Shown here: piece after piece, positions 1 to 12,805 of the stretch | Layout: each line of letters starts with the position of its first letter | Numbering within the stretch: the first letter of the stretch is position 1 | Origin: Ficedula albicollis | Lineage: Eukaryota; Chordata; Aves; Passeriformes; Muscicapidae | Length of the DNA: 64,000 nt | Direction of reading: 5' to 3' | NCBI RefSeq assembly: GCF_000247815.1 | Contig: NC_021673.1 | Span: 112,819,479-112,883,478, forward strand | Made by a program: the position numbers and the translations under genes | The notes under the pieces: generated by a model | Told to the model about the DNA's origin: nothing | Database searches by the model: none | What the model saw: only the letters and a program-made list of their open reading frames with translations

Positions 1-699
1 AATATGGTCATGCTTATACAACTATTTTTCTAGGAAAAAGTATTTCTAGAAAACAATAATTTGCTTCAGATCTAATTTCTTGTTTGCTCCCAGCTTCCTT
101 ATTCTTTGTATCAGTTTCATTTTTCTGCCTGTTTGGGTGATAGAGTAAAAGATGCTCAAGTTCTGATTGACTCTTCAAGTATAAGAATAATGAGAAAAGT
201 CTTCTGTAAGGAAAGGAATTATTCTTTTTTATTCATTTATTCTCTCACATGATATGGCAGACTTTGAAATTTATTCTTTTTCAGTTGAATGTGAATTGAA
301 GGTGTAGAAATAGGTTGTTCTTTTATGTCCTAGCTTTCTTTTCTTGGATTGGTTGCAATGTTTTGGATGTTAAAAATAAACATGTGGGTTCTGCATAATT
401 ATGCCAGAATTTGACATTTAGTTTCAAAATTCTGAATTCCTTCAGTTGGAAGTTATGTCCTAATTGAAAACTGGAGAGAAGGAACAAAGAAACTGTGGAG
501 ATTTTCTTGAATTTTGGTGAATAAGAGGGCATAATATATGGTGCACTTTCTTTGGTTTTGAATAGAAATGGACAAAATTAAAATTAAATTTAGGGATTTC
601 AATTGTTCTTGCTTCATTAAAAAAGGTTTAATATTATTTTATATTTCTGCTTTAAAAGAAATATGGTTCTTTTATCAGAATGGGAAGTTTTAGGACAAA

Positions 700-850
700 G
701 GTGGGGAGGGCAGGAGAGAAAGTAGAAGACACTGGGAGAAGAATGAGGAAGAGAGAAGAGGAAGGAAGCAAAGACAACAGATGGGAAAGTAGAGAGATAA
801 AGGGGAGAGGAAAGGGAAATGAAAGATGATGAAAAGACAGAATGAAGAGG
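700..850 (+). repeat. purine-rich low-complexity tract (short)
   Basis: Almost all bases on the + strand are A or G, in short irregular GGA/GAA/AGA words. The long minus-strand frames over it, rich in Ser, Phe and Leu, are translations of this composition and not genes. Confidence 0.7.
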
Positions 851-869
851 TGCTCATGATAGTGCTCTG

Positions 870-1242
870 GCAGTGTGGGGCTGCAGGGACAGACACAGCC
901 TTGTGGCTGAGATAGTGGTGCCTCTGGGGTAACATTGCAGAAAAGGCAAAACCAGCAGAAGAGGAGGGTAAAAACAGAGTGTGGAAGAGTGCTGTGAACA
1001 CCAAGGCCAGAGAAAAGGGAAGGAAGGTCTTTGCTTCTCTCTACCCAAATCTTTTTTAATTGGCAATAATAAATTTTCATCAAGTCGACTCTGTTTTGTC
1101 TCTTATTATAACTTGTAAGCAATCTCCGTGTCTTTATCTCAACCCACAGGTTTTTCATCCCCTCTTCTCACTGTTTCCTGTTGGGAAGGGGGAGGGAAAG
1201 GCGGGGCGGGCATTTGGCTGCTGGCCAGTGCAAACCCTCCAC
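870..1242 (+). mobile_element. degraded endogenous retrovirus LTR fragment (copy 1)
   Basis: The order of elements matches the better preserved copy at 12050-12805: GTGCCTCTGGG, a GAAGGGAAGGAAGGT purine segment, then AATTGG followed by an AATAAA signal (1068-1073). Next comes CAAGTCGACTCTGTTTTG, and a tail of GCATTTGGCTGCTGGCCAG and CAAACCCTCCACA. I recognise this as the polyadenylation (R/U5) end of an LTR family common in bird genomes; the family name was not checked. Divergence is high and no viral coding sequence is attached, so it is probably a solo LTR remnant. Borders are approximate. Confidence 0.55.
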
Positions 1243-1725
1243 AGGAGGGAGGAAAGGAAAAGCAAGGGAGAAAAAGAGAGGAACAAATAAGGTAAAGAGA
1301 AGAGAAATGGGAGGAATAAAGGTAGAAGGAAAATAGTAAAGAAAGGAGGAGGAAGAGAGAAGTGAAAAAGGAAAAAGAAAAAAAAAAACTGAGAAAAAAA
1401 ATAAGAAAGGAAGGAGAAAAGAGGGACAAATGAAAAGAGAAGAGAGGAGAGGAAAGGAAGAAAGAAAATTATAGAAAATAAAGATAGGAAAACTAAAGAG
1501 AAAACAATGAAAAGTAAGAAAGCAAGAAGAAAATAAAGAACAGAACATGGAAGAAGAAGGCAGAGAAGATAACAAGGAAAGAAGAGAGAAGTTGAAGGGG
1601 AAAGAAAAATGTAGATTGGGAGAGAGAAGAAAGAAAAAACGAAGGAAGAAAAATAGAAGATTGAGAAGGAGAAGAAAGATAAGGGAAGGAACTGAATAAA
1701 AGCAGACAGAAGAGAAAATAAGAGC
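1243..1725 (+). repeat. long purine-rich (GA) tract
   Basis: About 480 bases of nearly uninterrupted A and G on the + strand follow the LTR-like tail. There is no fixed unit; GGAAG, AGAGA and AAAGA words are mixed. Such mirror-like polypurine stretches can form triplex (H-DNA) structures, but that is a property of the class and was not measured. The long minus-strand open frames through it lack any domain. Confidence 0.85.
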
Positions 1726-2539
1726 AAAAATAATGTCATTTGACTTGGAATGAAGTCCACTGTGGTTGAGGAATCTGCAGGTGAATGCTTTTAGCAGCAA
1801 GGTTAAAATTTTTAACTGACAGAAAGAGCTCATAAGTGGTAACCAAGACCCTGGAAATTACTTTCCATCAAGTAAAAGTGGTAAAATCCATATATTGAAA
1901 TAACCTAACTTTGTTTTCAGCATTGCCATTCAGGGAATAGATACATTATCTCCAGGTAAAAATTTCCAAAGAAATTGTAATAAGCATTAAGAACTCTCTT
2001 GCTGATTTGGGCTGATTACTTAGGTGGGTGGGTGGTGTGGCTGTAATGGCATAGTAAACTCTGGCAGAATGTTGCATGCATGTTATTGTGAATTGACAAA
2101 GTTACTGAGCCAGTTTAATTGGGATAACTGAGTAGGATTTTTGATAGTAAAAAAAAATTCAGTTTAAGTTCAGCATAGTAATTTACTTTCACACTGTTGT
2201 TTGTATCAGGAAGAAATATTGTTTAATAAAGTCATGTCATATTACAGCCTGGTAGCTCAACATTCAGTAACATATTAAAGATTTAAAGATTTTTAATATG
2301 AAAAAATAAATCCATAATTCTCATAAAATACGAAGAATAGTTTTAAACTGTATAGTACTTAGTAAAGTTCTTTATATAGTACTTTGCTTGGCAGTACTCT
2401 TTTATTATTTCCTTAAGTGGTTAAATCTTGCCATAATTTAAGCGTTTTCACTGACATACATCACATGCCTTTTAGAATTCAATTGGGATAGGTCTTAACA
2501 GCATATTGTGCTTTGCTCTTTGTGTTTTGTTTTCATTAC

Positions 2540-2870
2540 TGGGGGAAGGTAGAAGGAGACGTGCGCTCATAAGCTCATCTTCGAATTCTGTAAATTTAGT
2601 TGCAGTTGGTTTTAGTGGCAGCGCCTGGGAAATTGCATCGGAACCACGTGAGAGAGCCAGGAACATGACAAAAGGCTCCAGCAGAGGAACGTGTGGGCGT
2701 GTGGGGCTCCATCAAGCTTGGTAATTCTGCTCTCCCTCAGCAGGGTGGTAGCCCACCTCCCCTCCTCTGGCGCCAGCAGCAGCCCAGGGGCTTAGGGCTG
2801 AGCCGAGCCAGCTGCGTCTGGCACCGGGGTTCGGGAGCGGCTGAGGCAGCACCGAGCCTCAGCTGACAAA
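2540..2870. promoter_or_regulatory. intronic CpG-enriched segment, possible regulatory element
   Basis: About 15 CpG dinucleotides occur within roughly 330 bases, against a background where CpG is rare. They include GACGTGCGCTC, ATCGGAACCACGTG (with a CACGTG E-box), GGCGCC, and a GCCGAGCCAGCTGCGTC to GGGTTCGGGAGCGG run. No exon with an ASXL3 start was recognised here. It may be a small CpG island, an alternative or antisense promoter, or part of an unrecognised mobile element. The sequence alone does not decide. Confidence 0.3.
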
Positions 2871-3075
2871 AGGTGAAATGCAGGCCTTGCTCTGAGGAGC
2901 CTGAAATGGGAACCAGTTGTGTCAGTCTGAGGCCATCCTTCTCCAGTTACTGTAAGCCAATATTGTGGTAAAGAATAATCCTGTTCTCTCCAAGCTGCTT
3001 TTCCTGTTCTGGGCTGCCCACCTCCCTGGATGCTGGCACAAGCATTCACATGGCTGTTTAATAATAAGTTTTAAT

Positions 3076-3198
3076 AATCAAGTTTTTGATTATTAATAAA
3101 TAAGGAAAGAAAAAAGGGGTGTGAGGGCAATCAAGTTTTTGATTATTAATAAATAAGGAAAGAAAATAAATAAAGAAAGAAAAAAGGGGTGTGAGGGC
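3076..3198 (+). repeat. two-copy tandem duplication, unit 53 and 70 bp
   Basis: The unit from AATCAAGTTTTTGATT to GGGGTGTGAGGGC occurs at 3076-3128 and again at 3129-3198. The second copy carries a 17-bp internal insertion (an extra AAATAAATAAAGAAAGA-like segment). The copies are otherwise identical. Confidence 0.95.
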
Positions 3199-4137
3199 GG
3201 AACATATCATGGAGACACGAACATGTGGTCTGCCTTAGAGGGAAGCCACTCAAGCTGCTGTTTTGAGTAGCAGAGCTGATAGAAAGTGACGTAAGTCCAG
3301 TATTAGTCCTGGTGTAAACCTTGCTGGTGAAAGCAGAAACTGCTCTGTGGCCTTACAAAAAGCTACAGAAATGCACTACTGCTGGCATAACTGCAGGATG
3401 GTGTCCTGTAGCCATTACAGCTGTGGTAACAGAAGTCCGTGCTGTGGATGATAAGAAAGGCTGGAAATTCTTCTAATCAATCAGGGGAGGAGTGTGGCTG
3501 GAAGCTGTGGCTTGCATCAGGATTACGGTCCTGGTACAGCGTGATAAAATAGGAATCCTACTTAGACTTCTGAACTAGGCCCGGTTCACAGTGGTTTTCT
3601 GGCAACACTTTGTTCTTCCTTTTTTCCCCTTTTTCATTGTGCAACAGAGTTAATGAAGCCACTGTCAGATGCTGCATGGGCTTTCCTCTGTGGGTGGTGC
3701 AGCAGCTCAGAAGTCCTGTTGTTCTTTTGCAGTATATTTTGTCACTTTGTTGCAGATCTCCAGCAGAGGCAGCTAATCAGAGAAGGAACAGTTGCTGCAG
3801 TTTTCAGGCTTCTTGGGCAAGCTTCAGGGTAAATCCCCTGGGAGCTCCTGTTTCTGGGAACTTTGGTGGTACACTGCAGCATGCCAGGGCCAGCCTGTGG
3901 AGGCATTTGACTCTGTCAGTTCTGGCAGACAGCTTTTGTTGGCTACTTATTGGTTGTGGATTACCTGTGTAGTAGTTACAAGGTCACTGTGGATTGGGAA
4001 GATGGAAACTTAGGACTTCTGGCAATAGAAGAAAGCTTCTCTGCCTACAGAGAAGGATGGGTGCAGTGCACTGGAGGGAGGTCATATCAAGACAGTCACC
4101 CATCTTCCAACCTGTTATATTTGCTGTAGCTGGAGGT

Positions 4138-4304
4138 TTACTTCTTGTTGGGTACTTGAATCACAGATGCTGTAGATGGACATCTATGAGGGCTGTCCGA
4201 CCTTCAGACTTCACCCCTTGGTTACTTCTTGTTGGGTACTTGAATCACAGATGTTGTAGATGGACATCTATGAGGGCTGTCCAACCTTCAGACTTCACCC
4301 CTTG
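4138..4304 (+). repeat. two-copy tandem duplication, 84-bp period
   Basis: TTACTTCTTGTTGGGTACTT begins both copies (4138-4220 and 4222-4304). Both end CTTCACCCCTTG. I count two substitutions between them (ATGC/ATGT and CCGA/CCAA). An open frame crosses it but has no recognisable product. Confidence 0.95.
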
Positions 4305-5069
4305 ATGTTCATCCATGTGGTTTCCATGATACTACTGGGGTGAGCCCAAGTGTGTTAAAAGTGACTGCGTGGCTCTGGTGGCAAGGGTGAAGAGCTCAAA
4401 TGCTCAGGTGGTGTTTTTCTTAATCCTGCCAGTGAGGTGGAATTGCTCAGGTGGCAGAGGACACATCCATCAAGTCCAAGTCTGGCTGCATGATTGGTGT
4501 CACAGGCAAAGCCGCAGCACCCTCTTTGAGAAATAAGGATTACTGAATAGGGACAGGATTCATAAGATGGAGTGTGGCAAAGACATCTTTGCTGACAGTC
4601 TCAGTCTTTTCTAGAGGGCTTTGAAGCCACTACTTGATGTGAAGGTTGCTGGAATTGAAGAGAAGTAAAGGCATGGGGAGCATAGTAGAAATATCTGGGG
4701 AAAAACATAATTGGGGAAATGTTGTACTTTCTTTTTGCAGTGTCTGCACACTTTCTGAGCACCTTAGCATTACAAACACATGGAGGGAATAATGCACACA
4801 ATAGGATGCTGCTGTGCATAGATGGAGGGGTGCAGGCTGGCAAAGAGGGGCAGTGCATGCAAAGGAGGGGTGGGAGTGCACAGTGCTTTACCCTGGAACG
4901 AGCACTGAGCCTGGGGCAGAAAAGCATGAGTAGTGCTGGGGTAAACATCTGCTGCTGACCATCTGGCCAAGCAGTAGGTGAGGCCTTAAAGTAACTGCTG
5001 GGTGCCTTGCAATTATTGCAGACCATAGTAGTTGTGGGGGATGCAAGCAAGCCAGGATGTTCCTGAAAG

Positions 5070-6482
5070 ACAATTTCTTGATGCAGGTAATGTGCTTCCT
5101 GAACTCGTTACATGTGAACAAGGGAGATCTGGTTGAATTTATGAAGGTTGGTGACTGCCTTGGTGAAACTATGGACAAAAGGTTCCAGGAGGGCTGTTTT
5201 ATCTTCCTTGGTGAATGAGAATGGCTCATTATAGTGAAAAAAAAAAAAAAAAATCATGAAATGTGGCAGAAAGCCAGTATGAGTGAGAAGAGGCAAATCA
5301 TGCCTCGCCAGCCTCTTTACCTGCTCTATGTTCAAATGACTGGTTGTGTGCATTAAATGACAGCAGTGGGTATCTTTTACCTTCACTTTAGCAAGACATT
5401 TGGCATCATTTCCCATAGTATCTTCACAGCAAATTGATGATATAGGAACTCAGTAAGTGGACAGTAAGGTAAATGGAAATTTACTTTGACTTCAGGCCCC
5501 AGTGTTTTGATCAGAGGTGCTAACTCCAGTTGGTGACTGGTTACTAAGTGGTGTTGCTCACACATTGATACTGAGGGTGTTAGTGGCAATGTTGCAGTTA
5601 AACACCTAGATTATGGGGCAGAGTGCACATTCAGCTGGTTTAGAGGGAGCAGTTGGTACACTGAAGACTGGGCTGTTGTCCAGAGGGATCTAGACAGCAG
5701 AGAATTGTGCTAACAGGAACCTTGTGAAATGCTACACAGGCAAACTTCTTCATCTGAAACACAGTAATCTGTGGTGGTGTAGGCTGGGGGCTAACAGGGC
5801 AAGAATCAGCTTTGCAGAAAATTACCTGGGAGTCCTGGTGGTTGACAAGGCAGCTATTAGTCCATCAATGTGCCCTTGCAGCAAAGAAGGACAAGCCCAT
5901 GTTGGGCTGTGCTCGTAGGACTGTGGCCTGCAGGCCAAGTGAACTGATCCTCCCCCTCTGTTCAGCACTTGTGACACCACGTCTGGAGAACCATGTCCAG
6001 TTTTGGGCCCACTCTTCCAGGAGGGAGATTGATACATCAGAGTCCAGTGAAGGATCACCAAGATGGCTGGAGGCTGGAGCACATGGCAGATGAGGAGAGG
6101 CTGAGAGCTGGGCTTGTTCACACAGCAGAAGGGAGGGCTCAGAGGGATCCCGTGGCTCTCCACTGCTGATGGGGGGGCGTAGGGAAGACAAAGCCAGGCT
6201 TTCCTTGGAGGGTGCAGAGTGACAGCATGAGAAGCAAAGAATGAGAGGCAGCAGACACAAACTGGAGCATGAAACATTCTGATCTGATACAAAGAAAAAT
6301 ACTTTCTCAGTTGGAGCAGTTGAGCACGGGAGGAATGTTGTCCAGAGAGTCTGTGAAGTCTCCAGCCTTGGAGATTGCACAGAACTTGAGTGGACAAGGC
6401 TGACATCCAAGTGGCCCTGCTTTGAGCAAAAGGTTGGACTAGGTAACTTCTGGAAGTTCCTAGCAGTGTAAATTATATGAGG
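5070..6482 (+). mobile_element. old CR1 LINE, 3' part of ORF2 (reverse transcriptase), degraded
   Basis: Recognisable CR1 phrases appear in order on the + strand: CTTTAGCAAGACATTTGGCATC (reverse-transcriptase region, about 5388), CTGGGAGTCCTGGTGGTTGACA (about 5827), GTCCAGTTTTGGGCCCA (about 5995), ATGAGGAGAGGCTGAGAGCTGGG (about 6090), and GTGGCCCTGCTTTGAGC with a closing GGTTGGACTAGGTAAC (about 6410-6445). CR1 is the dominant LINE of birds and reptiles. The frame is broken by many stops and indels, so the copy is dead. The 5' border is uncertain, and 3.2-5.07 kb could hold more of it. The last CR1-like bases end about 75 bp before the first poly-C tract. Confidence 0.75.
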
Positions 6483-6552
6483 GCATGAAACCTGGTGGAT
6501 CTGAATGTTTTTAAAAATAGCTGTAACTTTTTTTTGGGGGGAGGAAGGGCGG

Positions 6553-7525
<973 letters not shown>

Positions 7526-10500
7526 ATATTCTTAAAACACTAAAGGGAAAGTTGTGGAGACCGGCCAATTGAAAAGCCAAATTAAACAAGAGAACTCGGG
7601 ATAATTTCATACAGGTCCCTTGTGTAGAATGATTAAGTTTTAGAGGCCAAAAGGCATTCAGTGATTATAGACTATGTCTTGTTCAGCATAGTCACTTTAG
7701 TTTCCACCTTAATTTTTTTTTCCTTGAGGAGTAAGCTTCACCTACCTTGAAGCCAAGAATATTTGGAAGGGTGGGGCGCATTTTTTCATTTTATACATTG
7801 CACATTTTATGGCAATGTTTTTCTTGGGTTTAGTACATTTTTGACTGTAGCACAGTCATTACTTCATTTTTCTAAACATATGTATTTAAAGCCCACAAGG
7901 GTCTGTGAAATCTGATACTAAAATAAGACATCATATATATAAAAACCATGGTTTCTTTAAGAAAGCCATTTTTTAACCTCTACTCCAGAATTCCTTTAAT
8001 GTGGTAGGAATTCATTTTTTTCCTGTATTTATAGTTTTGTCCTTCATGGTGATTATTGATATTGGAGTAGAAAATGAAAAATGTACTACTGTATTTCATT
8101 GAAATCAGTTAAAACTATTAAAAGGAAATATTTTATTAAAAGAGAAAAGGACAAAAAAGTACATTCTTGAATAGGAAGTAGCTGTCAGAACTGTGTTATT
8201 TAACCAGTATAAGAATTTGTTACACACACAATAAAAAAATCAAACAATTTCTTTTAAGTGGTGTTGAATGAGGAGGGTGTTTTCAGTCCAGAGGACACCT
8301 TAGCTGTTGTGACTCTCTCTGATGCATGCTGATTTCTTGTTCTTTTGGAATTATTTTCTTTCTGAAACACTTTTCTTTCAGGATGATTTCAAGAGTTACT
8401 CTTTAATATTTGCCTGTGACTTTCAATAATACATTCAAAGTGGCCTTTTTTGTTAGCATTGCTTTTTTTTCTTGTATTGTTTGTACTACATCTAATGAAA
8501 TTATAAGGATTCAAAGTGCAGAGATGCATTTACATATATCTTTTCTTTGAGATTTTTCTTCACAAAGAAGAAAAGCCTGGGTTTTCCCAGGTGTTAGGGA
8601 GCACAGACGAGTGTAAACATTTCTCCATAAAATTGTATTCTCATTTCCTTTCTGGTTGAGGAATGCTTGTTGCCATATGTGAATATCATTTAAGGAGGTG
8701 TCATGGTGTTTCAGACATACTTTATGGAACAGTCAAAGTATTCGAGGAGACCAACTCAGAGGCTTGGCTGGCAATGGGTGATCAGCAAAACTAATGGCTA
8801 GGGGTATTTGAATTTCAGGAAAATTGTAAATATCTTTCAGCCTGTAATGTATAATGGTGCATTGGTACTATGGGTTTGTGTGCTTTTTATTTTCTCTTCT
8901 CAAATTTACCTGCTGTACTGAGAGCATCTTGCTTTCAGATACATTACAAATATTTTCAAGGGAAAATCCATAACAGTAGCTCTATAAAATTCTGTTCAGG
9001 AACCCTTAAATTTTACACAAGTTCTTGCAGTTTTATAATTAAAGGTTTTCTTGTGGCAGAAAATGTTTTTTTTTTTAAAAAAAGAGGAAAAGCCTGTCTG
9101 GCTTAAGGAGTACTGAGATTTGCAGTGAACTTTAGTTCATAGGACTTTTCATTTTATTGTTTTAGAGGAGTTATAATAAAGCTCTACTTTCAGCATAGAT
9201 GAATTCCATTTGCTGATTTTTCTGAAACATTTCTGTGGCTATTGTCACCAGGTTTGACACCATCAGAAGTTTTCTCAGGCTGCCAGCACCATGAGATAAA
9301 ATAGATTTTGTCTAGATAGCAAAAAGATTCATTACCAGTGTTGTACATTATAGAACTTTATCTACCTTGGCCTCAGACCACAGAGTGCTTAAAAGGTAAG
9401 TGTAGAAATGCCAAACCTGATTGAAGTTTCTGTGAAAGGCCATTGCACAGAGCAAAGGGCAGGATCAGATGTGTTTTCAGTAATCTTTATCCCTGAGGGA
9501 AAAAAGAAACATCAGATACACGATAGTGCTGCAGTACAGCTAAAAGGTGAAAAAATGCCTAAGTCCATGCCATCATTTGCAAAAGTGGGCCAAACTCAGC
9601 TTCTGAGAGGGAATTAGAATTAAAATTTATGTGCAGCCATTCATGAGAGATTTGCTTTCCAAGAAATGTCTTTGACTTTGTGGTCACTTAGTCACTTGTA
9701 ACTGGCTGTGGGTGAATGCAGCCAGTCTGGCAAACCCTTAAAGAAAAAAAGCCACATTTTCTTACCAGCATCCTCTGCCTTTCTGTCCTGTTTACCTTCA
9801 GATAGCAGTTTCATTCACTTGTCCACCTTAGTTTTGACATGTATGTTTAAAGGTTTAATACATTTATGCTTTATTGTATGTATTAATGCCCTGTAATCAC
9901 TGCACACAGTGACTGTATCTAGATGTACAAAAGGTCCAGGGGGAGATTGCTTCATGCAAGAGGATCCTAGAATTAGTAGAAATAGGTCCTAAGGGTAGTG
10001 GCATAAACTCCAGTATTTGTTCATTATGCATGTTCTTCACAGAAGTCTTGAATAATATTTGTACATCTCTCTTCCAAGGAGAAAGAGTGTTGTTTAATGC
10101 TTCAAAGGTAATAGAGAGATGAAACCTGTTCTGTGAAAGCTGCTTCACTTCTGACTCCTTCCCTGACTCAAGTTTGGATTAATTCAAAATGTAAAACTAG
10201 ACTTAGGTGAGATTGTAAATGAGATTTCCTGCCGAGAATGCAAAAAAAACAAAACAGCACCTTTTCATAATACCTAGCTTGAATTTAGGATCCAGGTTGA
10301 GTTTTTATACATTATTGCTCCAGATCATTTCATATTTGAAGGACATTGATAAGGTTCTGTTTCTTGGTGATGTATCACTTTAGTCAACCACAATTCCAGC
10401 TGCTTGTAACTCCCTCAAAGCTGCAAAGGGCAGGGTTCAAGTTCATTGCTAGGTTCTTCTGGTTTAGAATTCAGGGGTCAGTACTTTTGGTTAATTTCAG

Positions 10501-12049
10501 TGAAAACTGATAGGTAAGTTCTGCTGGTTTGTGAGACAAACATGAGGTATCTATGACAGACATATTACATCTGTGTATGTCTGTTCCAGTCCTTGTTTTT
10601 TCCATCATACTACCAATAATCGTGCCTCTATCTCCTCTGTGTCTTTCTCTGATTTAGAAAAACAAGAAATCTGTGTGACAGCTGAGGATGAAGCAATGTC
10701 AGTAGGAAAAATAATAGGTCTTTTTCTCTAGCATCTTATGGTAGTTATTTGCAGTCTGTGAGACAAATGAGCTGTACCACTTTGTCTTGTTGCCCAATAA
10801 CCTGGCTTGTTTGCTCTGCCCAAGAACAGTAGCCCTGTTGGTGATATTCAAAGGCTGAAAGTCAGGTACCATGTGTGAAGCATAGGTAGGACCAGAGATG
10901 GAAAAATTTTCGTGAGGGTGCTGCCCAAATGAGAACAAAACTGGTATTTATTCTGATTAATGTGGATAAAAATGATTGAAATAAACTTTAAAAAGCATTT
11001 ATTTTAAGAATTGTCTTTTAATCCTTTAAAATATATTTAAATATTCAAGTGGGAGAGCTTATGTTAGGACTAAACCTGGAGTATGATTTATTCAGACTGT
11101 ATAAATAGTATGCAACCTATATGTACTTCAATTCCTATAAAACTTAAGCAAATAACTTAAGGCTTAAGACTTTATTTATTATGACTTTATTGTTTAAATG
11201 GTTAAGACTTCAGAACATAAATAGTTTTGACAGTCATGTCGACTGTTCATATTGAGTATTCTCTGTAGTTCTCATTAGCAGTCCCTTTAAAATTAAAAAG
11301 CCAATTGGAAGCTCAAAAAGAAAAATGCTTTTTTTATTGCTCCAATTTATGAATAAGAACTTTGTGTGAGAGGCTGAAATCTTCCAGCTCTACAGTTTCA
11401 CTAGACTGTGTATATAAAAATAGTAGATGGTTCCCTAGCTACCTACTACCCACATATTAAGAGATGGTTTTATTGTTTAATAAATCATGTTGGATATGTG
11501 ATGTTTTGGAAAGTCTCTCCCTTTTTCCTTTTATGTCCTGCACATCTAGTGTATTTTCATTCAGCATTTAAAAGTCAATCTCTTAATCAAATTGAGGTTC
11601 TTTCCAGAAATTATTTGACATTATTTGATTATTTAGTAAATATTGTGTCATTGCTATTTTAACATTGGAAAATACGACATGGATTAATTTCTGTACAATA
11701 AGTCAGATAATTGATGAATGCATTTATAGTCTCTGAATAAATAAAAAGTGAGATTACATTAAAGCTCTAATTTTTGGCTGATTGGGGTATTTTAATCATT
11801 ATCATTTCAATGAACAAATTAACCTTGCAGCAGGAAAATAAATGGAAAAAATCAAAAGCAAGATTTTAATTGATTGTTCAAATCAAGTTTTCTGTTTGAT
11901 GATTTAAATTGGTTTAGTTTGGATTATCATGTTTAGTCTTCTGATTTTGCTACTGAAATAAGGGCAGCTGAGTGCAAGTGTACCTGGAATGCATAGTCTG
12001 TGTATAACAGTGGCTGAGAAAGGAAATATACTACTTGCAGTTTTCCTGT

Positions 12050-12805
12050 GTGTTTTGGGTTTCATGGCCAGGTTTTGATAGTGGGGGCTACAGGGGTGGC
12101 TCCTGTGAGCAGCTTCCCTCATGTCTGATGGAGTCAATGCCAGCTGGTTCCAAAACAGACCCACTGCTGCCCAAGGCCAAGCCCATCAGCCATGGTGCCT
12201 CTGGGGAAAAGCCCCTGCATAGCAGAACTGCAGCTGCAGGAAGGAGAATGTGTGAGAACAACTGTGCAGACACCAGGGGCACTGAAGAAGGAGGGAGAAG
12301 GGCTGCCCCAGATGCTGGAGCAGAGATTGCCCTGCAGCCCGTGGTGAAGACCATAGCCCCGAAGGACTGCACCCCGTGTAAGGAACCCGCCCCAGGGCAG
12401 GGGGAGAGCGTCAGGGGTCCCCACCCTAAAGGGATGAGCAGCAGAGACTGTGTCATGAACTGACCTCAACTCCCATCCTCTGTTCCCCTCTGCTGGCTCT
12501 TCCGATCTCTGCTGCTGGGGAGGAGGTAGAGAAAACCATGAGTGAGATAAAGCCCAGAAAGGAGGGAAGGAAGGTGATTAAAGGTTTGGTTTTATTTCTC
12601 ATCTTTCTACTGCGATTTAATTGGTAATAAACTTGATTCTTATTTCCCAAGTTGAGTCTGTTTTGCCCATGATTGTTGCTGAGTGATCTTTCCCTGTCCT
12701 TACCTCATGAGTCTTTCCTTATATTTTCTCTCCATAGCCCAGCTGAGAAGGGCAGTGATAAAGCAGCTTTGGTGGAAAGTGATGTCCAACCAGGGACAAC
12801 TGGTT
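12050..12805 (+). mobile_element. endogenous retrovirus LTR (copy 2, fuller)
   Basis: The segment opens near TGTTTTGGGTTTCATGGCCAGG and runs through GGGGCTACAGGGGTGGCT, GAGTCAATGCCAGCTGG and CCAAGGCCAAGCCCATCAGC. It then reaches GAACTGACC(T)CAA..CCCC, GGGGAGGAGGTAGAGAAAA, an AATAAA signal (12626-12631), and AAGTTGAGTCTGTTTTGCCC. It closes with TCTCTCCATAGCCCAGCTGAG to CCAACCAGGGACAACTGG. I recognise this order as an LTR family repeated widely in bird genomes; family assignment (ERVL or ERVK) was not checked. GC-rich U3-like sequence gives spurious open frames on both strands at 12035-12469. No gag, pol or env is attached, so it is likely a solo LTR. It shares its 3' half with the fragment at 870-1242, in the same orientation. 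Confidence 0.7.

Noticed and set aside
652..1833. Overlapping Ser/Phe/Leu-rich minus-strand frames resembling membrane proteins
   Set aside because: They are the pyrimidine complement of GA-rich low-complexity DNA. Composition explains the hydrophobic look.
12035..12469. Overlapping 111-142 residue frames on both strands
   Set aside because: They lie in the GC-rich part of an LTR; both strands are open because of composition and no known domain is visible.
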